A stretch of DNA of 64,000 nt from JAFLCL01 sp039809495 (GTDB lineage Bacteria; Myxococcota_A; Polyangia; Polyangiales; Sandaracinaceae), in NCBI GenBank assembly GCA_039809495.1, contig JBDHVC010000005.1:1-64000 (forward strand), given 5' to 3'. The position numbers and the translations under genes were made by a program. Numbering within the stretch: position 1 is the stretch's first letter; each line of letters begins with the position of its first letter. Positions 1 through 9,054 of the stretch are shown here, one piece after another. Below the pieces are notes generated by a model. The model was not told the DNA's origin. It saw nothing but the letters and a program-made list of their open reading frames with translations, and did not search any database.

Positions 1-703
1 CGCCTCGCGCCGGCCCCGCGGGGCCGCGGGCGCGCGTCGGCTCGGGCTGGGGCTCGGGCTCCTCGTCCTCGAAGACCTCGTCGAAGAACGCGAGCGCGTC
101 GGCCGCGAGGTCGCCGATCGTCACCTTCTCGTCGTCGAGCTCGGGCACGGTGACCTCGCGCGTGTCGTCGGTCAGCTTCTCGATCTTCGCGACGGCGGCC
201 GGATCGGCGCGCTCGACGCACGCCTCGATCGCCGACGCGACCACCTCCGCGCGCGGATGAGAGAGGAAGCGGGTGAGCAGCGGCATCGGATCGGGGTCGT
301 GGATCTCGGCGAGGATGTAGGGCAGCTCCTCCATCGCGAGCCCCTCGCGCCGCGCGGAGAGGGCGCGCTCGATCGCCCGCGCGACCTCCTTGAACCGCTC
401 GAACGCGACGTCGAGCAGCGCCTCGCCCGCCTCGGCGCGCACGACGGGATCCTCATGGTCGAGGATGTCGATCAGCGTCTCGACGGCGAGCGGGCCCTCG
501 ACCTGCGCGCAGAGGTCCGCGAGGCGCACGAGCTCGAGCTCTTCGCGCTCGGCGTCGTCCGCGGCGAGCGCCTGCTTCGCGGCGGCGGAGAAGACCTCCG
601 CGAGCGCCTCCGGGGCGGCGGAGAGCAGGAGAGCGCGCTCGGCCTCTCGCAGCGTGCGGTCGGCGTCGAAGAGCGCGCGGAGGAGCTTCTTGGGGTCGGA
701 CAT
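1..703 (-). CDS. HEAT-repeat-like protein, partial (C-terminus beyond left edge)
   Basis: The frame is open from an ATG at 703 to the left edge, giving 234 visible codons that begin MSDPKKLLRALFDADRTL. The protein is almost wholly helical, with paired helices typical of HEAT/armadillo repeats, for example the stretch around LIDILDHEDPVVRAEAGEAL followed by similar units ending in LLTRFLSHPRAEVVASAIEA. After about residue 190 an acidic Glu/Pro segment (EDEEPEPQPEP) and a Pro/Ala/Arg-rich tail run out of the window. HEAT proteins act as scaffolds, and no enzymatic motif is visible. It is the last of three minus-strand genes, 31 nt after the DedA gene, so the group may be an operon. High third-position G/C in this frame and a clean start support it. 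The product is otherwise unidentified. Confidence 0.6.
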   Translation of the reverse strand, partial: MSDPKKLLRALFDADRTLREAERALLLSAAPEALAEVFSAAAKQALAADDAEREELELVRLADLCAQVEGPLAVETLIDILDHEDPVVRAEAGEALLDVAFERFKEVARAIERALSARREGLAMEELPYILAEIHDPDPMPLLTRFLSHPRAEVVASAIEACVERADPAAVAKIEKLTDDTREVTVPELDDEKVTIGDLAADALAFFDEVFEDEEPEPQPEPTRARGPAGPARG

Positions 704-734
704 GCGCGGCGATATGTCTGAACCGCCGCCGAAT

Positions 735-1517
735 TCAACCGGGTCGCGGCGCGCCGGGCGCTTCCGCGTCGCCGACGACGAGCTCGGCCGCTCGAGGCGC
801 GCCGGGCGCCGGCGCGTCGGGCGGGATCGACGGCTCCGCTGGCGCTACGGGCGACGCGGGCCCTGCGGGCTCTGCGGGCGGAGCCGCGCTCACCGCCGCG
901 CTCGAGCGCTCCCTCGCGCGGCGCACGGCGGCGCGGGCGACGTGAAACGCCCCGGCCGCGAGCAGGAGCGCGCCGATGGCGAGCATCGAGTAGTGCTCGA
1001 ACGTCGCGGCGTGCGAGGCGACCTGATCGATGCTGTTCGAGAAGAGCCAGCCGATCACGAGGAACACGGGGAGCGAGATCGAGAGCGCGAGCGCGTCGGC
1101 GACGATGAAGCGGACGTAGGAGATCCCGTGGATCGCGCACATCGCGAAGATCGCGCCGCGCAGGCCGGCGACGTGGCGCGCCCCGAACACGACGAAGGCC
1201 CCGTACCTCGCGATGAGCGCCTCGACCTTCTCGCGTCGCTCCTTCGTCATCACGCGCTGGATGAACTTGCGCTCGTAGATCGCGGGGCCGAGCCGGCGGG
1301 CGATGAAGTAGAGGATCGTGTCTCCCGCGAGCACCGAGAGCGCGAGCACGGCGACGGTGATGCGCAGATCCGTGATGCCCCGCTCGGCGAGGATCGCGCC
1401 CGAGATCATGGCGACGTCCTCGGGGATCGGCAGCCCGAGCCCGGCCGCCAGGATCCACGCGATCATGAGGCCGTACGAGCCCTGCTCGACGAAGAACTGG
1501 ATGCCCGTCTCGACCAC
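735..1517 (-). CDS. DedA/SNARE-associated family integral membrane protein
   Basis: 260 aa starting at a GTG (1517) preceded by ACGAGGA at good Shine-Dalgarno distance. The open frame extends further upstream but would run into the neighbouring gene. Near the N-terminus is the family signature region G-L-P-I-P-E-D-V-A-M-I-S-G, followed by several hydrophobic segments with the conserved-type G-A-R-H-V-A-G-L-R-G stretch. The last roughly 70 residues are a Pro/Ala-rich cytoplasmic-type tail. DedA proteins are inner-membrane proteins implicated in lipid-carrier (undecaprenyl phosphate or phospholipid) flipping and membrane homeostasis. The specific substrate cannot be read here. It lies between a 135-aa protein upstream and the HEAT-like gene downstream on the same strand. 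Confidence 0.8.
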   Translation of the reverse strand: MVETGIQFFVEQGSYGLMIAWILAAGLGLPIPEDVAMISGAILAERGITDLRITVAVLALSVLAGDTILYFIARRLGPAIYERKFIQRVMTKERREKVEALIARYGAFVVFGARHVAGLRGAIFAMCAIHGISYVRFIVADALALSISLPVFLVIGWLFSNSIDQVASHAATFEHYSMLAIGALLLAAGAFHVARAAVRRARERSSAAVSAAPPAEPAGPASPVAPAEPSIPPDAPAPGAPRAAELVVGDAEAPGAPRPG

Positions 1518-1567
1518 GGCCGCGTCCTCGTAGCAGACGCGAGCCCCGCGTTCACCCCGCCGTCGCG

Positions 1568-1975
1568 TCAGCCGTGCGGGAAGGCGCGCAGCTCCTCGCC
1601 GAAGCTCCGGAGCGACGTCACGTCGGTGCGCGTCTCGAACGCGGAGATGAGCCCGGTCTCGTCGCGCACGATGTGCCCGGCGACCGCGACGTCGCCGCGA
1701 GGGCGGCGCACGAGGGAGAGAAAGAGCGTCTTCGAGCTCGTCGAGAACGCGATCTCCGTGCGCGCCCCCTGCTCGACCTCCGCGATCTGCGCGCCGAGCG
1801 CGTGCAGCTCGTCCTCGTCCATCTCCGTGCGGACGCGCACGACGAAGCCGTCGGACACGAGGAGGAGGTGGGAGAGCCAGCGCGACGTGGCGGCGCCCTC
1901 CTCGTCGAGGACCGGATCCTCGGCGACGATGGCGACCACGAAGCTCTCGCACGGTAGCTGCGCGCCTCCGATCAC
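1568..1975 (-). CDS. Small hypothetical protein, resembles WapI-type immunity/DUF fold
   Basis: 135 aa from a GTG at 1975. No signal peptide or membrane segment is visible. The order of a central acidic D-E-D-E-L-H-A-L helix, a middle beta region (FLSLVRRPRGDVAVAGHIVRD) and a final T-S-L-R-S-F-G-E-E-L-R-A-F helix resembles small WapI-like immunity-type proteins, but this is pattern resemblance only. It ends 50 nt before the DedA start and is divergent from purH with a 168-nt spacer. Alternative: an ordinary cytosolic DUF protein. Confidence 0.55.
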   Translation of the reverse strand: MIGGAQLPCESFVVAIVAEDPVLDEEGAATSRWLSHLLLVSDGFVVRVRTEMDEDELHALGAQIAEVEQGARTEIAFSTSSKTLFLSLVRRPRGDVAVAGHIVRDETGLISAFETRTDVTSLRSFGEELRAFPHG

Positions 1976-2067
1976 CGAACGAGGATTGCACGAACCTCTC
2001 CTGAACGCGAAGCGTCAATGCGCGAGCGCGCGGCTCGAGCGACGCGGCGCCGCGGAGGTGCGCGCGG

Positions 2068-2096
2068 TTGACGTCGGAGAGCGTGGCCTGTATGGG
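2068..2096 (+). promoter_or_regulatory. Candidate sigma-70-type promoter for purH-purD
   Basis: TTGACG at 2068-2073 and TATGGG at 2091-2096 are separated by exactly 17 nt, about 47 nt before the purH ATG. The spacing and -35 match the housekeeping consensus; the -10 is partial. Confidence 0.4.
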
Positions 2097-2143
2097 GCGC
2101 TCGACGCTCCGGCCCACGCTCCCCGGAGCCAACGAGGTGACGC

Positions 2144-3724
2144 ATGCCCGGATTCACTCGTGCGCTGATTTCCGTCTCCGACAAGCGCGGCGTGGTCGAG
2201 CTCGGCCAGAGGCTCGCGGCGCTCGGCGTCGAGATCCTCTCGACGGGGGGCACCGCGAACGCGCTCCGGGGCGCGGGCGTCGCCGTCGTCGACGTGGCGC
2301 AGTACACGGGCTCGCCCGAGGTGATGGATGGGCGGGTCAAGACGCTCCACCCCCGGGTCCACGGCGGCATCCTCATGCGCGACACGATCGGCGACCGCAC
2401 GCAGCTCACCGAGCTCGGCGGCAAGCCCATCGATCTCGTCGTCGTGAACCTCTACCCCTTCGAGGCGACGGTGGCGCGCGGCGCGCCGCACGACGAGATC
2501 GTCGAGAACATCGACATCGGCGGGCCCTCGATGATCCGGAGCGCCGCGAAGAACCACGCGCGGGTGACCGTCGTCGTCGACCCCGACGACTACCCGAGCC
2601 TGCTCGAGGCGGCCGCGACCGACGCGCCGCCGAGCCTCGAGTACCGCATGAGGCTCGCGGGCAAGGCGTTCGGGCACACCGCCACCTACGACGGCGCGAT
2701 CGCCAACTACCTCACGGCGGTCGATCTCAAGGGCAAGGGCAAGCTCTCGCGCTTCCCCGAGCACCTCACGCTCTCGCTCGATCGCGTCTATCCCCTCCGC
2801 TATGGGGAGAACCCACACCAGGCCGGCGCGTTCTACGTCGAGCACGGCGCGGAGAAGGGCTCGCTCGCGCGCGCCGAGTCGATCGGCGCCGGCGGCAAGG
2901 AGCTCTCCTTCAACAACCTCGTCGACTGCGACGCGGCGCTCGACGCCGTGCGCGAATTCGATCGCCCCGCCGCGGTGGTCGTCAAGCACACGAACCCGTG
3001 CGGCGTCGCCACCGCGGACGACCTCGCGTCGGCCTACCGCCGCGCGCGCGAGGCGGACTCGCTCTCCGCGTTCGGCGGGATCGTGGCGGTCAACCGGCCG
3101 GTCGATCGCGCGACCGCGGAGCTCCTCGTCGAGACCTTCCTCGAGTGCGTCGTCGCGCCGTCGTACGCGCCGGACGCGCTCGAGGTGCTCCACGGCAAGA
3201 AGAACCTCCGCCTGCTCGCGACCGGCGCGTGGCTCCCCGCGCATCACCAGGAGATCGTGCTCAAGAAGGTGAACGGCGGCCTCGTCCTCCAGGAGCGCGA
3301 CGCGCGCGGCTGGCGCGAGGTGACGGGCGGCCGCGTCGTGACGAAGCGGCAGCCCTCGCCCGAGGAGCGAAAGACGCTGGAATTCGCCTGGCTGGTCTGT
3401 AAGCACGTGAAGTCGAACGCGATCGTGCTCGCGCGGCCGGACGGCAAGCTCGACGCCGTGACGGTCGGGGTCGGCGCGGGCCAGATGTCGCGCGTCGTGA
3501 GCGTCGAGCTCGCCGCGAAGAAGGCCGGCGAGCTCGCGCGGGGCAGCGTGCTCGCGTCGGACGCGTTCTTCCCGTTCCCCGACGGCGTCGAGGCCGCCGC
3601 CTCGGCGGGCGTCACCGCCGTCGTCCAGCCGGGCGGCTCGGTGAAGGACGCGGAGGTCATCGCGCGCGCCGACGAGCTCGGCCTCACCATGATCTTCACC
3701 GGGTTTCGGCACTTCCGGCACTGA
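2144..3724 (+). CDS. purH: Bifunctional AICAR transformylase / IMP cyclohydrolase
   Basis: 526 aa, the usual family length. It performs the last two steps of purine synthesis: formylation of AICAR with 10-formyl-tetrahydrofolate, then ring closure to IMP. The N-terminal cyclohydrolase (MGS-like) domain shows S-T-G-G-T-A and M-D-G-R-V-K-T-L-H-P. The C-terminal transformylase domain has L-R-Y-G-E-N-P-H-Q and the catalytic K-H-T-N-P-C-G. The ATG at 2144 begins MPGFTRALISVSDKRG, the expected N-terminus. purD follows after 16 nt, so the two are surely cotranscribed. Confidence 0.97.
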   Translation: MPGFTRALISVSDKRGVVELGQRLAALGVEILSTGGTANALRGAGVAVVDVAQYTGSPEVMDGRVKTLHPRVHGGILMRDTIGDRTQLTELGGKPIDLVVVNLYPFEATVARGAPHDEIVENIDIGGPSMIRSAAKNHARVTVVVDPDDYPSLLEAAATDAPPSLEYRMRLAGKAFGHTATYDGAIANYLTAVDLKGKGKLSRFPEHLTLSLDRVYPLRYGENPHQAGAFYVEHGAEKGSLARAESIGAGGKELSFNNLVDCDAALDAVREFDRPAAVVVKHTNPCGVATADDLASAYRRAREADSLSAFGGIVAVNRPVDRATAELLVETFLECVVAPSYAPDALEVLHGKKNLRLLATGAWLPAHHQEIVLKKVNGGLVLQERDARGWREVTGGRVVTKRQPSPEERKTLEFAWLVCKHVKSNAIVLARPDGKLDAVTVGVGAGQMSRVVSVELAAKKAGELARGSVLASDAFFPFPDGVEAAASAGVTAVVQPGGSVKDAEVIARADELGLTMIFTGFRHFRH

Positions 3725-3740
3725 GCCGAGCGAGGACGGG

Positions 3741-5030
3741 ATGGCCCGCGCGAAGGTCTTGGTCGTCGGCTCGGGCGCGCGCGAGCACGCGCTCGCGTGG
3801 AAGCTCGCCGCGTCGCCCCAGGTGGCGGAGGTGCTCGTCGCCCCCGGGAACGCCGGGATCGCGGCCTCGTTTCGGACGCCGCCCGTCGCCGCGACCGATC
3901 TCGCGGGCCTCGTCGCGCTCGCGCGAGCCGAGGCCGTCTCGCTCGTCGTCGTCGGCCCCGAGGCGCCGCTCGTCCTCGGCCTCGTCGACGCGCTCGAGGA
4001 CGCGGGGATCCTCGCGTTCGGGCCCACGCGCGCGGCGGCGAGGCTCGAGGGCGAGAAGTCGTTCGCCAAGGAGATCATGCGCGCGGCGGGCGTGCCGACG
4101 GCCGCCTCCGCGACCTTCGACGCGATCGAGGAGGCGGAGGCGTACGTGCGGAGCGCGAAGGGCCCGCTCGTCGTGAAGGCGGACGGGCTCTGCGCGGGCA
4201 AGGGGGTCGTCGTCGCGAGCGACCAGCAGCAGGCCCTCGAGGCGGTGCGCGCGATGATGCGCGATCGGATCCACGGCGAGGCGGGCGCGCGCGTCGTCCT
4301 CGAGGAGCGGCTCGAGGGGCCCGAGGTCAGCTACCACGTCGTCTCGGACGGCGAGCGCTACGTCGCGCTCGCCTCCGCTCAGGACCACAAGCGCCTGCTC
4401 GACGGCGATCGCGGCCCGAACACGGGCGGCATGGGCGCCTACTCGCCGACGCCCTTCGTCACGGACGACGTCGAGCGCACCATCCGTAGGACGATCGTCG
4501 AGCCCGTGCTCCGCGTGCTCCGCGAGCGCGGCACGCCCTTTCGGGGCGCGCTCTTCGTCGGGCTGATGATCGTGGACGGCGCGCCCAAGGTGCTCGAATT
4601 CAACGCTCGCTTCGGCGATCCGGAGACCGAGGTGCTGATGGCGCGCTTCGGCGGCGATCTCTACACGCTCTTCCTCGGCGTCGCGCGCGGCGCGCTCGAG
4701 CCAGGCGAGCCGCGCTGGGAGGCCCCGCACGCCCTCGCGGTGGTCCTCGCCGCGGAGGGCTATCCGAGCGCGCCGCGGAAGGGCGCCCGCATCACCGGGC
4801 TCGACGAGGCGCGCGGCGAGGACGCGGTCCGGGTCTTCCACGCGGGGACGCGAGCGAGCGAGGGCGGAGCGAGCGGGCTCGAGGTCTCCGGCGGGCGCGT
4901 GCTCACGATCACCGCGACCGGCGCGACGCTCGACGAGGCGGCGGAGCGGGCGTATCGCGCGGCCGATCGCGTGAGGTTCGATGGCAAGCAGCTCCGACGC
5001 GACATCGGCTGGCAGGCGCGACGAGCGTAG
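3741..5030 (+). CDS. purD: Phosphoribosylamine--glycine ligase (GAR synthetase)
   Basis: 429 aa, standard length. It joins glycine to phosphoribosylamine using ATP, the second step of purine synthesis. The N-terminus has the dinucleotide-like V-V-G-S-G-A-R-E-H-A motif. The ATP-grasp core shows K-A-D-G-L-C-A-G-K-G, the signature R-G-P-N-T-G-G-M-G-A, and the metal-binding E-F-N-A-R-F-G-D-P-E-T-E. The ATG at 3741 lies 16 nt after purH. The pair forms a short purine operon, with an unrelated TPR gene downstream. Confidence 0.97.
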   Translation: MARAKVLVVGSGAREHALAWKLAASPQVAEVLVAPGNAGIAASFRTPPVAATDLAGLVALARAEAVSLVVVGPEAPLVLGLVDALEDAGILAFGPTRAAARLEGEKSFAKEIMRAAGVPTAASATFDAIEEAEAYVRSAKGPLVVKADGLCAGKGVVVASDQQQALEAVRAMMRDRIHGEAGARVVLEERLEGPEVSYHVVSDGERYVALASAQDHKRLLDGDRGPNTGGMGAYSPTPFVTDDVERTIRRTIVEPVLRVLRERGTPFRGALFVGLMIVDGAPKVLEFNARFGDPETEVLMARFGGDLYTLFLGVARGALEPGEPRWEAPHALAVVLAAEGYPSAPRKGARITGLDEARGEDAVRVFHAGTRASEGGASGLEVSGGRVLTITATGATLDEAAERAYRAADRVRFDGKQLRRDIGWQARRA

Positions 5031-5080
5031 GTCCGCCCAGCGCCGGGCGGCTCGCCCTTTCAGGGAGGCGCCGTCGCGTC

Positions 5081-5086
5081 TAAGCT
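5081..5086 (+). promoter_or_regulatory. Candidate -10 box (TAAGCT), 8 nt before the TPR gene start
   Basis: TAAGCT ends 8 nt before the ATG at 5095. This would place the transcription start at or next to the start codon (leaderless), a spacing repeated at other genes in the window. Confidence 0.35.
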
Positions 5087-5094
5087 CGGCCGCG

Positions 5095-5976
5095 ATGCGC
5101 TCTCGATGGATCGGCCTCTTCGTCGCGCTCGCGACGCTCTGCTCGGCTGCGCGCGGGTACGCGGTCCCGCCGCGCGCGGGCGCGATCGACGCGAGCTCCT
5201 CCGAGCCGTGGGCCGCGTCCTTCGAGGAGGGTCGGCGCGCGTACGGCGAAGGCCGCTTCGAGGACGCCGCGGCGGCCTTCCACGCGGCGAGGGCGCTCGG
5301 AGGACCGGTCTCGCTCCTCTACAACGAGGCCCTCTGTCTCGACGAGGCGGGGCGCATCGACGCGGCGATCGCCGGCTACCGCGCCTACCTCGGCGCCGCG
5401 CCGGACGCCCCGAACGGCGCGAGCGTCGCGAGCCGCGTCGCGAGCCTCGAGGCCGGCCGCGCGCGTGGCGACGATCCGCGCGCCGACGCCGCCTCGCGGC
5501 GCGATCCGCTCCCCGAGGATCCGGCGGGACGCTCGGCGCCGGGCCCGCTGATGGAGCTCGTCCCGCTCCAAGCGAGCGCCGCGCCCGAGCTCGTCGTCAT
5601 CGGAGAGGGCCGCCCGATCGCGCGCCGGATCGAGCCGGAGCTCGAGCCGATGGGCCCCGAGTGGACCGTGAGCTGGTTCTTCCTCGTCGGCGCGCTGGCG
5701 AGCACGGCCGCGACCATCGGGGTCTGGGTGAGCGGCCAGGCGGAATTCGACGATCTGCGCGCCTACTGCCGCGAGATGGGGGGCTGCGACGACGCGACCA
5801 TCGCCGAGTCGAGCGCGCACGCGAGCGAGCTCGCGACGAGCGTCCTGCTCGCGACCAGCGCGGTCCTCGGCGCGACGACCGCGCTCAGCTTCCTCATCGA
5901 GGGCGTCGCGACGACCGGGACGCGCGTGTACGTCGAGGTGACGCCGACCCGGCTCGCCTTGCGGGGGGTGTTCTGA
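5095..5976 (+). CDS. TPR-containing exported/membrane protein
   Basis: 293 aa. I start at the ATG at 5095 because it opens a clear signal peptide (MRSRWIGLFVALATLCSAARG); the longer frame begins inside purD. A short TPR-like block follows (E-E-G-R-R-A-Y-G-E-G-R-F-E-D-A-A-A-A-F with L-Y-N-E-A-L-C-L-D-E-A-G). After it come a charged linker and two hydrophobic stretches near the C-terminus (WFFLVGALASTAATIGVWV and the region around TSVLLATSAVLGATTALSFL). This build (signal peptide, TPR, two terminal membrane helices) is common in myxobacterial envelope proteins of unknown role. Its stop codon overlaps the ATG of the next lipoprotein gene by one base, so the two are translationally coupled. Confidence 0.75.
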   Translation: MRSRWIGLFVALATLCSAARGYAVPPRAGAIDASSSEPWAASFEEGRRAYGEGRFEDAAAAFHAARALGGPVSLLYNEALCLDEAGRIDAAIAGYRAYLGAAPDAPNGASVASRVASLEAGRARGDDPRADAASRRDPLPEDPAGRSAPGPLMELVPLQASAAPELVVIGEGRPIARRIEPELEPMGPEWTVSWFFLVGALASTAATIGVWVSGQAEFDDLRAYCREMGGCDDATIAESSAHASELATSVLLATSAVLGATTALSFLIEGVATTGTRVYVEVTPTRLALRGVF

Positions 5977-6473
5977 TGCGAGCGGGCGTCGTCACCTCGC
6001 TCGCGCTCTTGGCCCTCGCCGTCGCGGCGACCGGGTGCAGCTACGGCTTCGACACGATCTGTCGCGCGGGCGAGCTCTGCGATCCGATCGAGGTCGAGCC
6101 GCCGCCGACCCACGATCCGAACGTCGGGCAGGGCTCGAGCTGCGATCTGATGCTCGGCCGCTGCGGAGACGAGGCCGAGAACCAGGCGTGCAGCTTCACG
6201 ATCGTCGGCGACAGCATCCCGAGCGCGCCCGTGTGCCGCTCGGCGAGCGGCTCGTCGAGCGAGGGGCGCTCCTGCATGGACCACACGCAGTGCGGCCTCG
6301 GGCTGAGCTGTTACAAGAGCGACGCCTCCGCGGACGGCGTCTGCGTCGATCTCTGTCAGACCGCCTCGGACTGCGTCATCCCCTCGCCTTCCTGCGATCG
6401 CAGCGCTCCCATCGCGACCGTCGGGGGCGTGCCCTTCTTTCGCTGCGTGACGACGCACCTCGCCGGCACCTGA
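5976..6473 (+). CDS. Cys-rich lipoprotein, function unknown
   Basis: 165 aa starting at an ATG that overlaps the preceding stop. The signal peptide ends in a lipobox A-A-T-G-C, predicting lipidation at Cys 22 or nearby. The mature part carries about a dozen cysteines in short spaced groups (C-D-L-M-L-G-R-C-G, S-C-M-D-H-T-Q-C-G-L-G-L-S-C, C-V-D-L-C-Q-T-A-S-D-C), like disulfide-rich myxobacterial surface proteins. Coupling to the TPR gene suggests a shared envelope role. No family is recognised. Confidence 0.75.
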   Translation: MRAGVVTSLALLALAVAATGCSYGFDTICRAGELCDPIEVEPPPTHDPNVGQGSSCDLMLGRCGDEAENQACSFTIVGDSIPSAPVCRSASGSSSEGRSCMDHTQCGLGLSCYKSDASADGVCVDLCQTASDCVIPSPSCDRSAPIATVGGVPFFRCVTTHLAGT

Positions 6474-6496
6474 GCGGGCGCGTCGAGGAGAGACCG

Positions 6497-8410
6497 ATGT
6501 CGAACTTCTTCGATGACAACGCGGATCTGCGCTGGTACTTCACCCACGGGCTCGACTGGGACGCGCTCGTCCGCGTGAGCGAGCAGGCCGCGCTCGAGGG
6601 CCCCTACGCGCCGGCCGACGCCGAGGCGCCCAAGACGATCGAGGAGGCGAGGGAGCTCTTCGCCGACATCGCCAAGGCGGTCGGCGAGCTCGCCGCGAAC
6701 GAGATCGCGCCGCACGCGGCCGAGATCGATCGGGAGGGCGTGATCTTCGAGGCCGGCGAGGCGCGTTTTCCCAAGCGCCTCGAGACGATCACGCGCGCCA
6801 TCGCGGAGATGGACCTCTTCGGCGTCTCGTTGCCCCGGGAATTCGGCGGCATGAACGCGCCGATGGCGCTCTACTACCTGACGAGCGAGCTCTTCGCGCG
6901 CGCCGACGTCTCCGTGATGGCGCACCACGGCTTCCACGGCGGCATGGCGCTCGCGATGCTGCTCATGTCGATCCGCGAGGGCTCGACGAAGATCGCCCCG
7001 AGCGGCCGGATCGAGTCGACGCGCTTCGAGAAGGAGATCCGCGAGATCGTCGCGGGCGAGGCGTGGGGCTGCATGGACATCACCGAGCCCGACGCCGGCA
7101 GCGACATGGCGCGCCTGCGCGCGACGGCGAAGCTCGGCGACGACGGCGTCTGGCGCGTGAGCGGCCAGAAGATCTTCATCACCTCCGGCCACGGGAAGTA
7201 CCACTTCGTCATCGCGCGCACCGAGCCCGTGAAGGACGAGCACGATCCGATGTCCGGGCTCGCCGGCCTCTCGATGTTCCTCGTGCCGACCTACGAGGAT
7301 CTGCCCGACGGAACGCGCAGGCGCGTCGTCACGATCGACCGGCTCGAGGAGAAGCTCGGCCACCACGCCTCGGTCACGGCGGCGCTCTCCTTCGACGGCG
7401 CGCCGGCAGAGCTCGTCGGCAAGCGCGGCGAGGGCTTCGCCTACATGCTCCTCCTGATGAACGGGGCGCGCATCGGCGTGGGGTTCGAGTGCATCGGGCT
7501 CTCCGAGGCGGCGATCCGCACGGCGGAGGCCTACGCGAGGGAGCGCGTCTCGATGGGCAAGACCCTCGATCGCCACGAGCTCATCGCGGACTACCTCGAC
7601 GAGATGAGGACGGACGTGCGGGGCCTGCGCGCCCTCGCGGCCTACGCGAGCTTCCACGAGGAGATGAGCCACAGGCTCGAGCTCCGACGCCTCACGGGCC
7701 GGGCCGACGACGTGGCGGGCCGGATCCGCGAGCACCGCGCGAAGGCGCGCCGGGCGACGCCGCTCCTCAAGTACCTCGCCGCCGAGAAGGCCGTGGAGCT
7801 GACCCGCAGAGGCGTCCAGATCCACGGCGGCGTCGGCTACACGCGCGACTACGGCGCGGAGAAGCTGCTCCGCGACGCGATGGTCATGCCCATCTACGAG
7901 GGCACGAGCCAGATCCAGAGCCTCATGGCGATGAAGGACACGCTCGGCGGCGTGATGAAGCGCCCCAAGGAGTTCCTCAAGCGGAGCGCCGAGGCGCGCC
8001 TCGCCTCCTTCGCCGAGCGCGATCGCCTCGAGCGCCGCGTCGGGCGCCTCGTCGCGCTCGAGTGTGAGGCCGTCCGCGCGCTCCTCGTGAAGACGGCGGG
8101 CGACAAGCTCCGCGCCGTCCGCGAGCGGCCCCTCTCCGAGTGGCTCCCGGCCCTCTCCTCGAACTGGAACCCGAAGCGCGACTTCGCCTTCGCGATGCTC
8201 CACGCCGAGCGCCTCACGCAGATCCTCGCGCACGTCCTCGTCGCGGAGATCCTCCTCGAGCAGCGCGCGATCGACCCCGCCCGCGAGGAGCTGCTCGAGC
8301 GCTGGCTCGATCGCGCCGAGCCGCGCGTGCGCCACCAGCTCGACCTCCTCCTCCACGGCACCGAGCGCGTCGTGGACGAGCTCCGGGACGACGCCGGGGC
8401 CGAGGGCTGA
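6497..8410 (+). CDS. Acyl-CoA dehydrogenase family protein
   Basis: 637 aa from ATG 6497 (MSNFFDDNADLRWYFTHGLD); the open frame continues upstream only inside the lipoprotein gene. FAD-dependent alpha,beta-dehydrogenation of acyl-CoA, donating electrons to ETF. The central domain has the FAD/substrate segment G-C-M-D-I-T-E-P-D-A-G-S-D-M and K-I-F-I-T-S-G-H. The C-terminal helical domain has M-P-I-Y-E-G-T-S-Q-I-Q, whose Glu is the catalytic base in this family. It is about 200 residues longer than short-chain enzymes because of a helical C-terminal extension, as in long ACAD subfamilies. The substrate is not predictable. Confidence 0.93.
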   Translation: MSNFFDDNADLRWYFTHGLDWDALVRVSEQAALEGPYAPADAEAPKTIEEARELFADIAKAVGELAANEIAPHAAEIDREGVIFEAGEARFPKRLETITRAIAEMDLFGVSLPREFGGMNAPMALYYLTSELFARADVSVMAHHGFHGGMALAMLLMSIREGSTKIAPSGRIESTRFEKEIREIVAGEAWGCMDITEPDAGSDMARLRATAKLGDDGVWRVSGQKIFITSGHGKYHFVIARTEPVKDEHDPMSGLAGLSMFLVPTYEDLPDGTRRRVVTIDRLEEKLGHHASVTAALSFDGAPAELVGKRGEGFAYMLLLMNGARIGVGFECIGLSEAAIRTAEAYARERVSMGKTLDRHELIADYLDEMRTDVRGLRALAAYASFHEEMSHRLELRRLTGRADDVAGRIREHRAKARRATPLLKYLAAEKAVELTRRGVQIHGGVGYTRDYGAEKLLRDAMVMPIYEGTSQIQSLMAMKDTLGGVMKRPKEFLKRSAEARLASFAERDRLERRVGRLVALECEAVRALLVKTAGDKLRAVRERPLSEWLPALSSNWNPKRDFAFAMLHAERLTQILAHVLVAEILLEQRAIDPAREELLERWLDRAEPRVRHQLDLLLHGTERVVDELRDDAGAEG

Positions 8411-8532
8411 GGGCGCGCCGCGTCGCCCGACGCGGGCGGCGCCGGGCGTCGATCGAGGCCGACGCGACCTCGGGGTCCATCCCATCCGCCTCTCGACCTT
8501 GGCGATCGATCGATACGCCGGACGCGGCGCGT

Positions 8533-8538
8533 TAGCAT
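8533..8538 (+). promoter_or_regulatory. Candidate -10 box (TAGCAT), 6 nt before a GTG start
   Basis: TAGCAT ends 6 nt before the GTG at 8545, consistent with a leaderless transcript. No convincing -35 is visible. Confidence 0.3.
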
Positions 8539-8544
8539 CGGGGC

Positions 8545-9054
8545 GTGTACTACACCAGCTTGATCGATCGTCGCGACCGCGTCGTCACGCTGCGGGTGCG
8601 CCCCGAGCAGCCCGACTGCTGCCCGTACTACCTCTCGCCGGAGTTCGCGGCCGGCACGCTGTGGTGCGCGGGCGGAGCGCTGGCGCGCGCGGTCCCCGAC
8701 GATGGGTTCTGCGACGAGCTCGCGACGGGTCGACGCTCCGGCGCGGTCTACGTCGCCGACGTGAAGCTCGTCCGGGTCGCTGGCTGGCCGTGGCGATACG
8801 GTGCCCCCGACACCTCAGCCGACTATCGCATCGAGGTGACGGACGCGAAGTGGGCGGACGGGCTGACCGCCGATCGCTCGTACGCACGGCGTGGCTACTT
8901 CGAGAACCACGCATACGACGAGCGTGGCCCGTGGCTGAGCGCCATCGCGATCGGCCCTGGTGGCCTCCCCGTCGGCAAGCTCTACGAGCCGGGGCCGCGC
9001 CAGCTCCCCGCGACCGCGCTGATCGAGGATCCGGACGTCATCGCCATGCTCTGA
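8545..9054 (+). CDS. Hypothetical protein
   Basis: 169 aa from GTG 8545 (MYYTSLIDRRDRVVTLRVRP). Soluble, rich in aromatic residues (many Tyr and Trp) with a Cys-Cys pair (D-C-C-P-Y-Y) near residue 26. No signal peptide, membrane helix or known motif is visible. It is convergent with a SUKH-domain gene, with a hairpin in between, in a small patch of accessory character. It could be an immunity-type or other accessory protein; I do not recognise it. Confidence 0.55.
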   Translation: MYYTSLIDRRDRVVTLRVRPEQPDCCPYYLSPEFAAGTLWCAGGALARAVPDDGFCDELATGRRSGAVYVADVKLVRVAGWPWRYGAPDTSADYRIEVTDAKWADGLTADRSYARRGYFENHAYDERGPWLSAIAIGPGGLPVGKLYEPGPRQLPATALIEDPDVIAML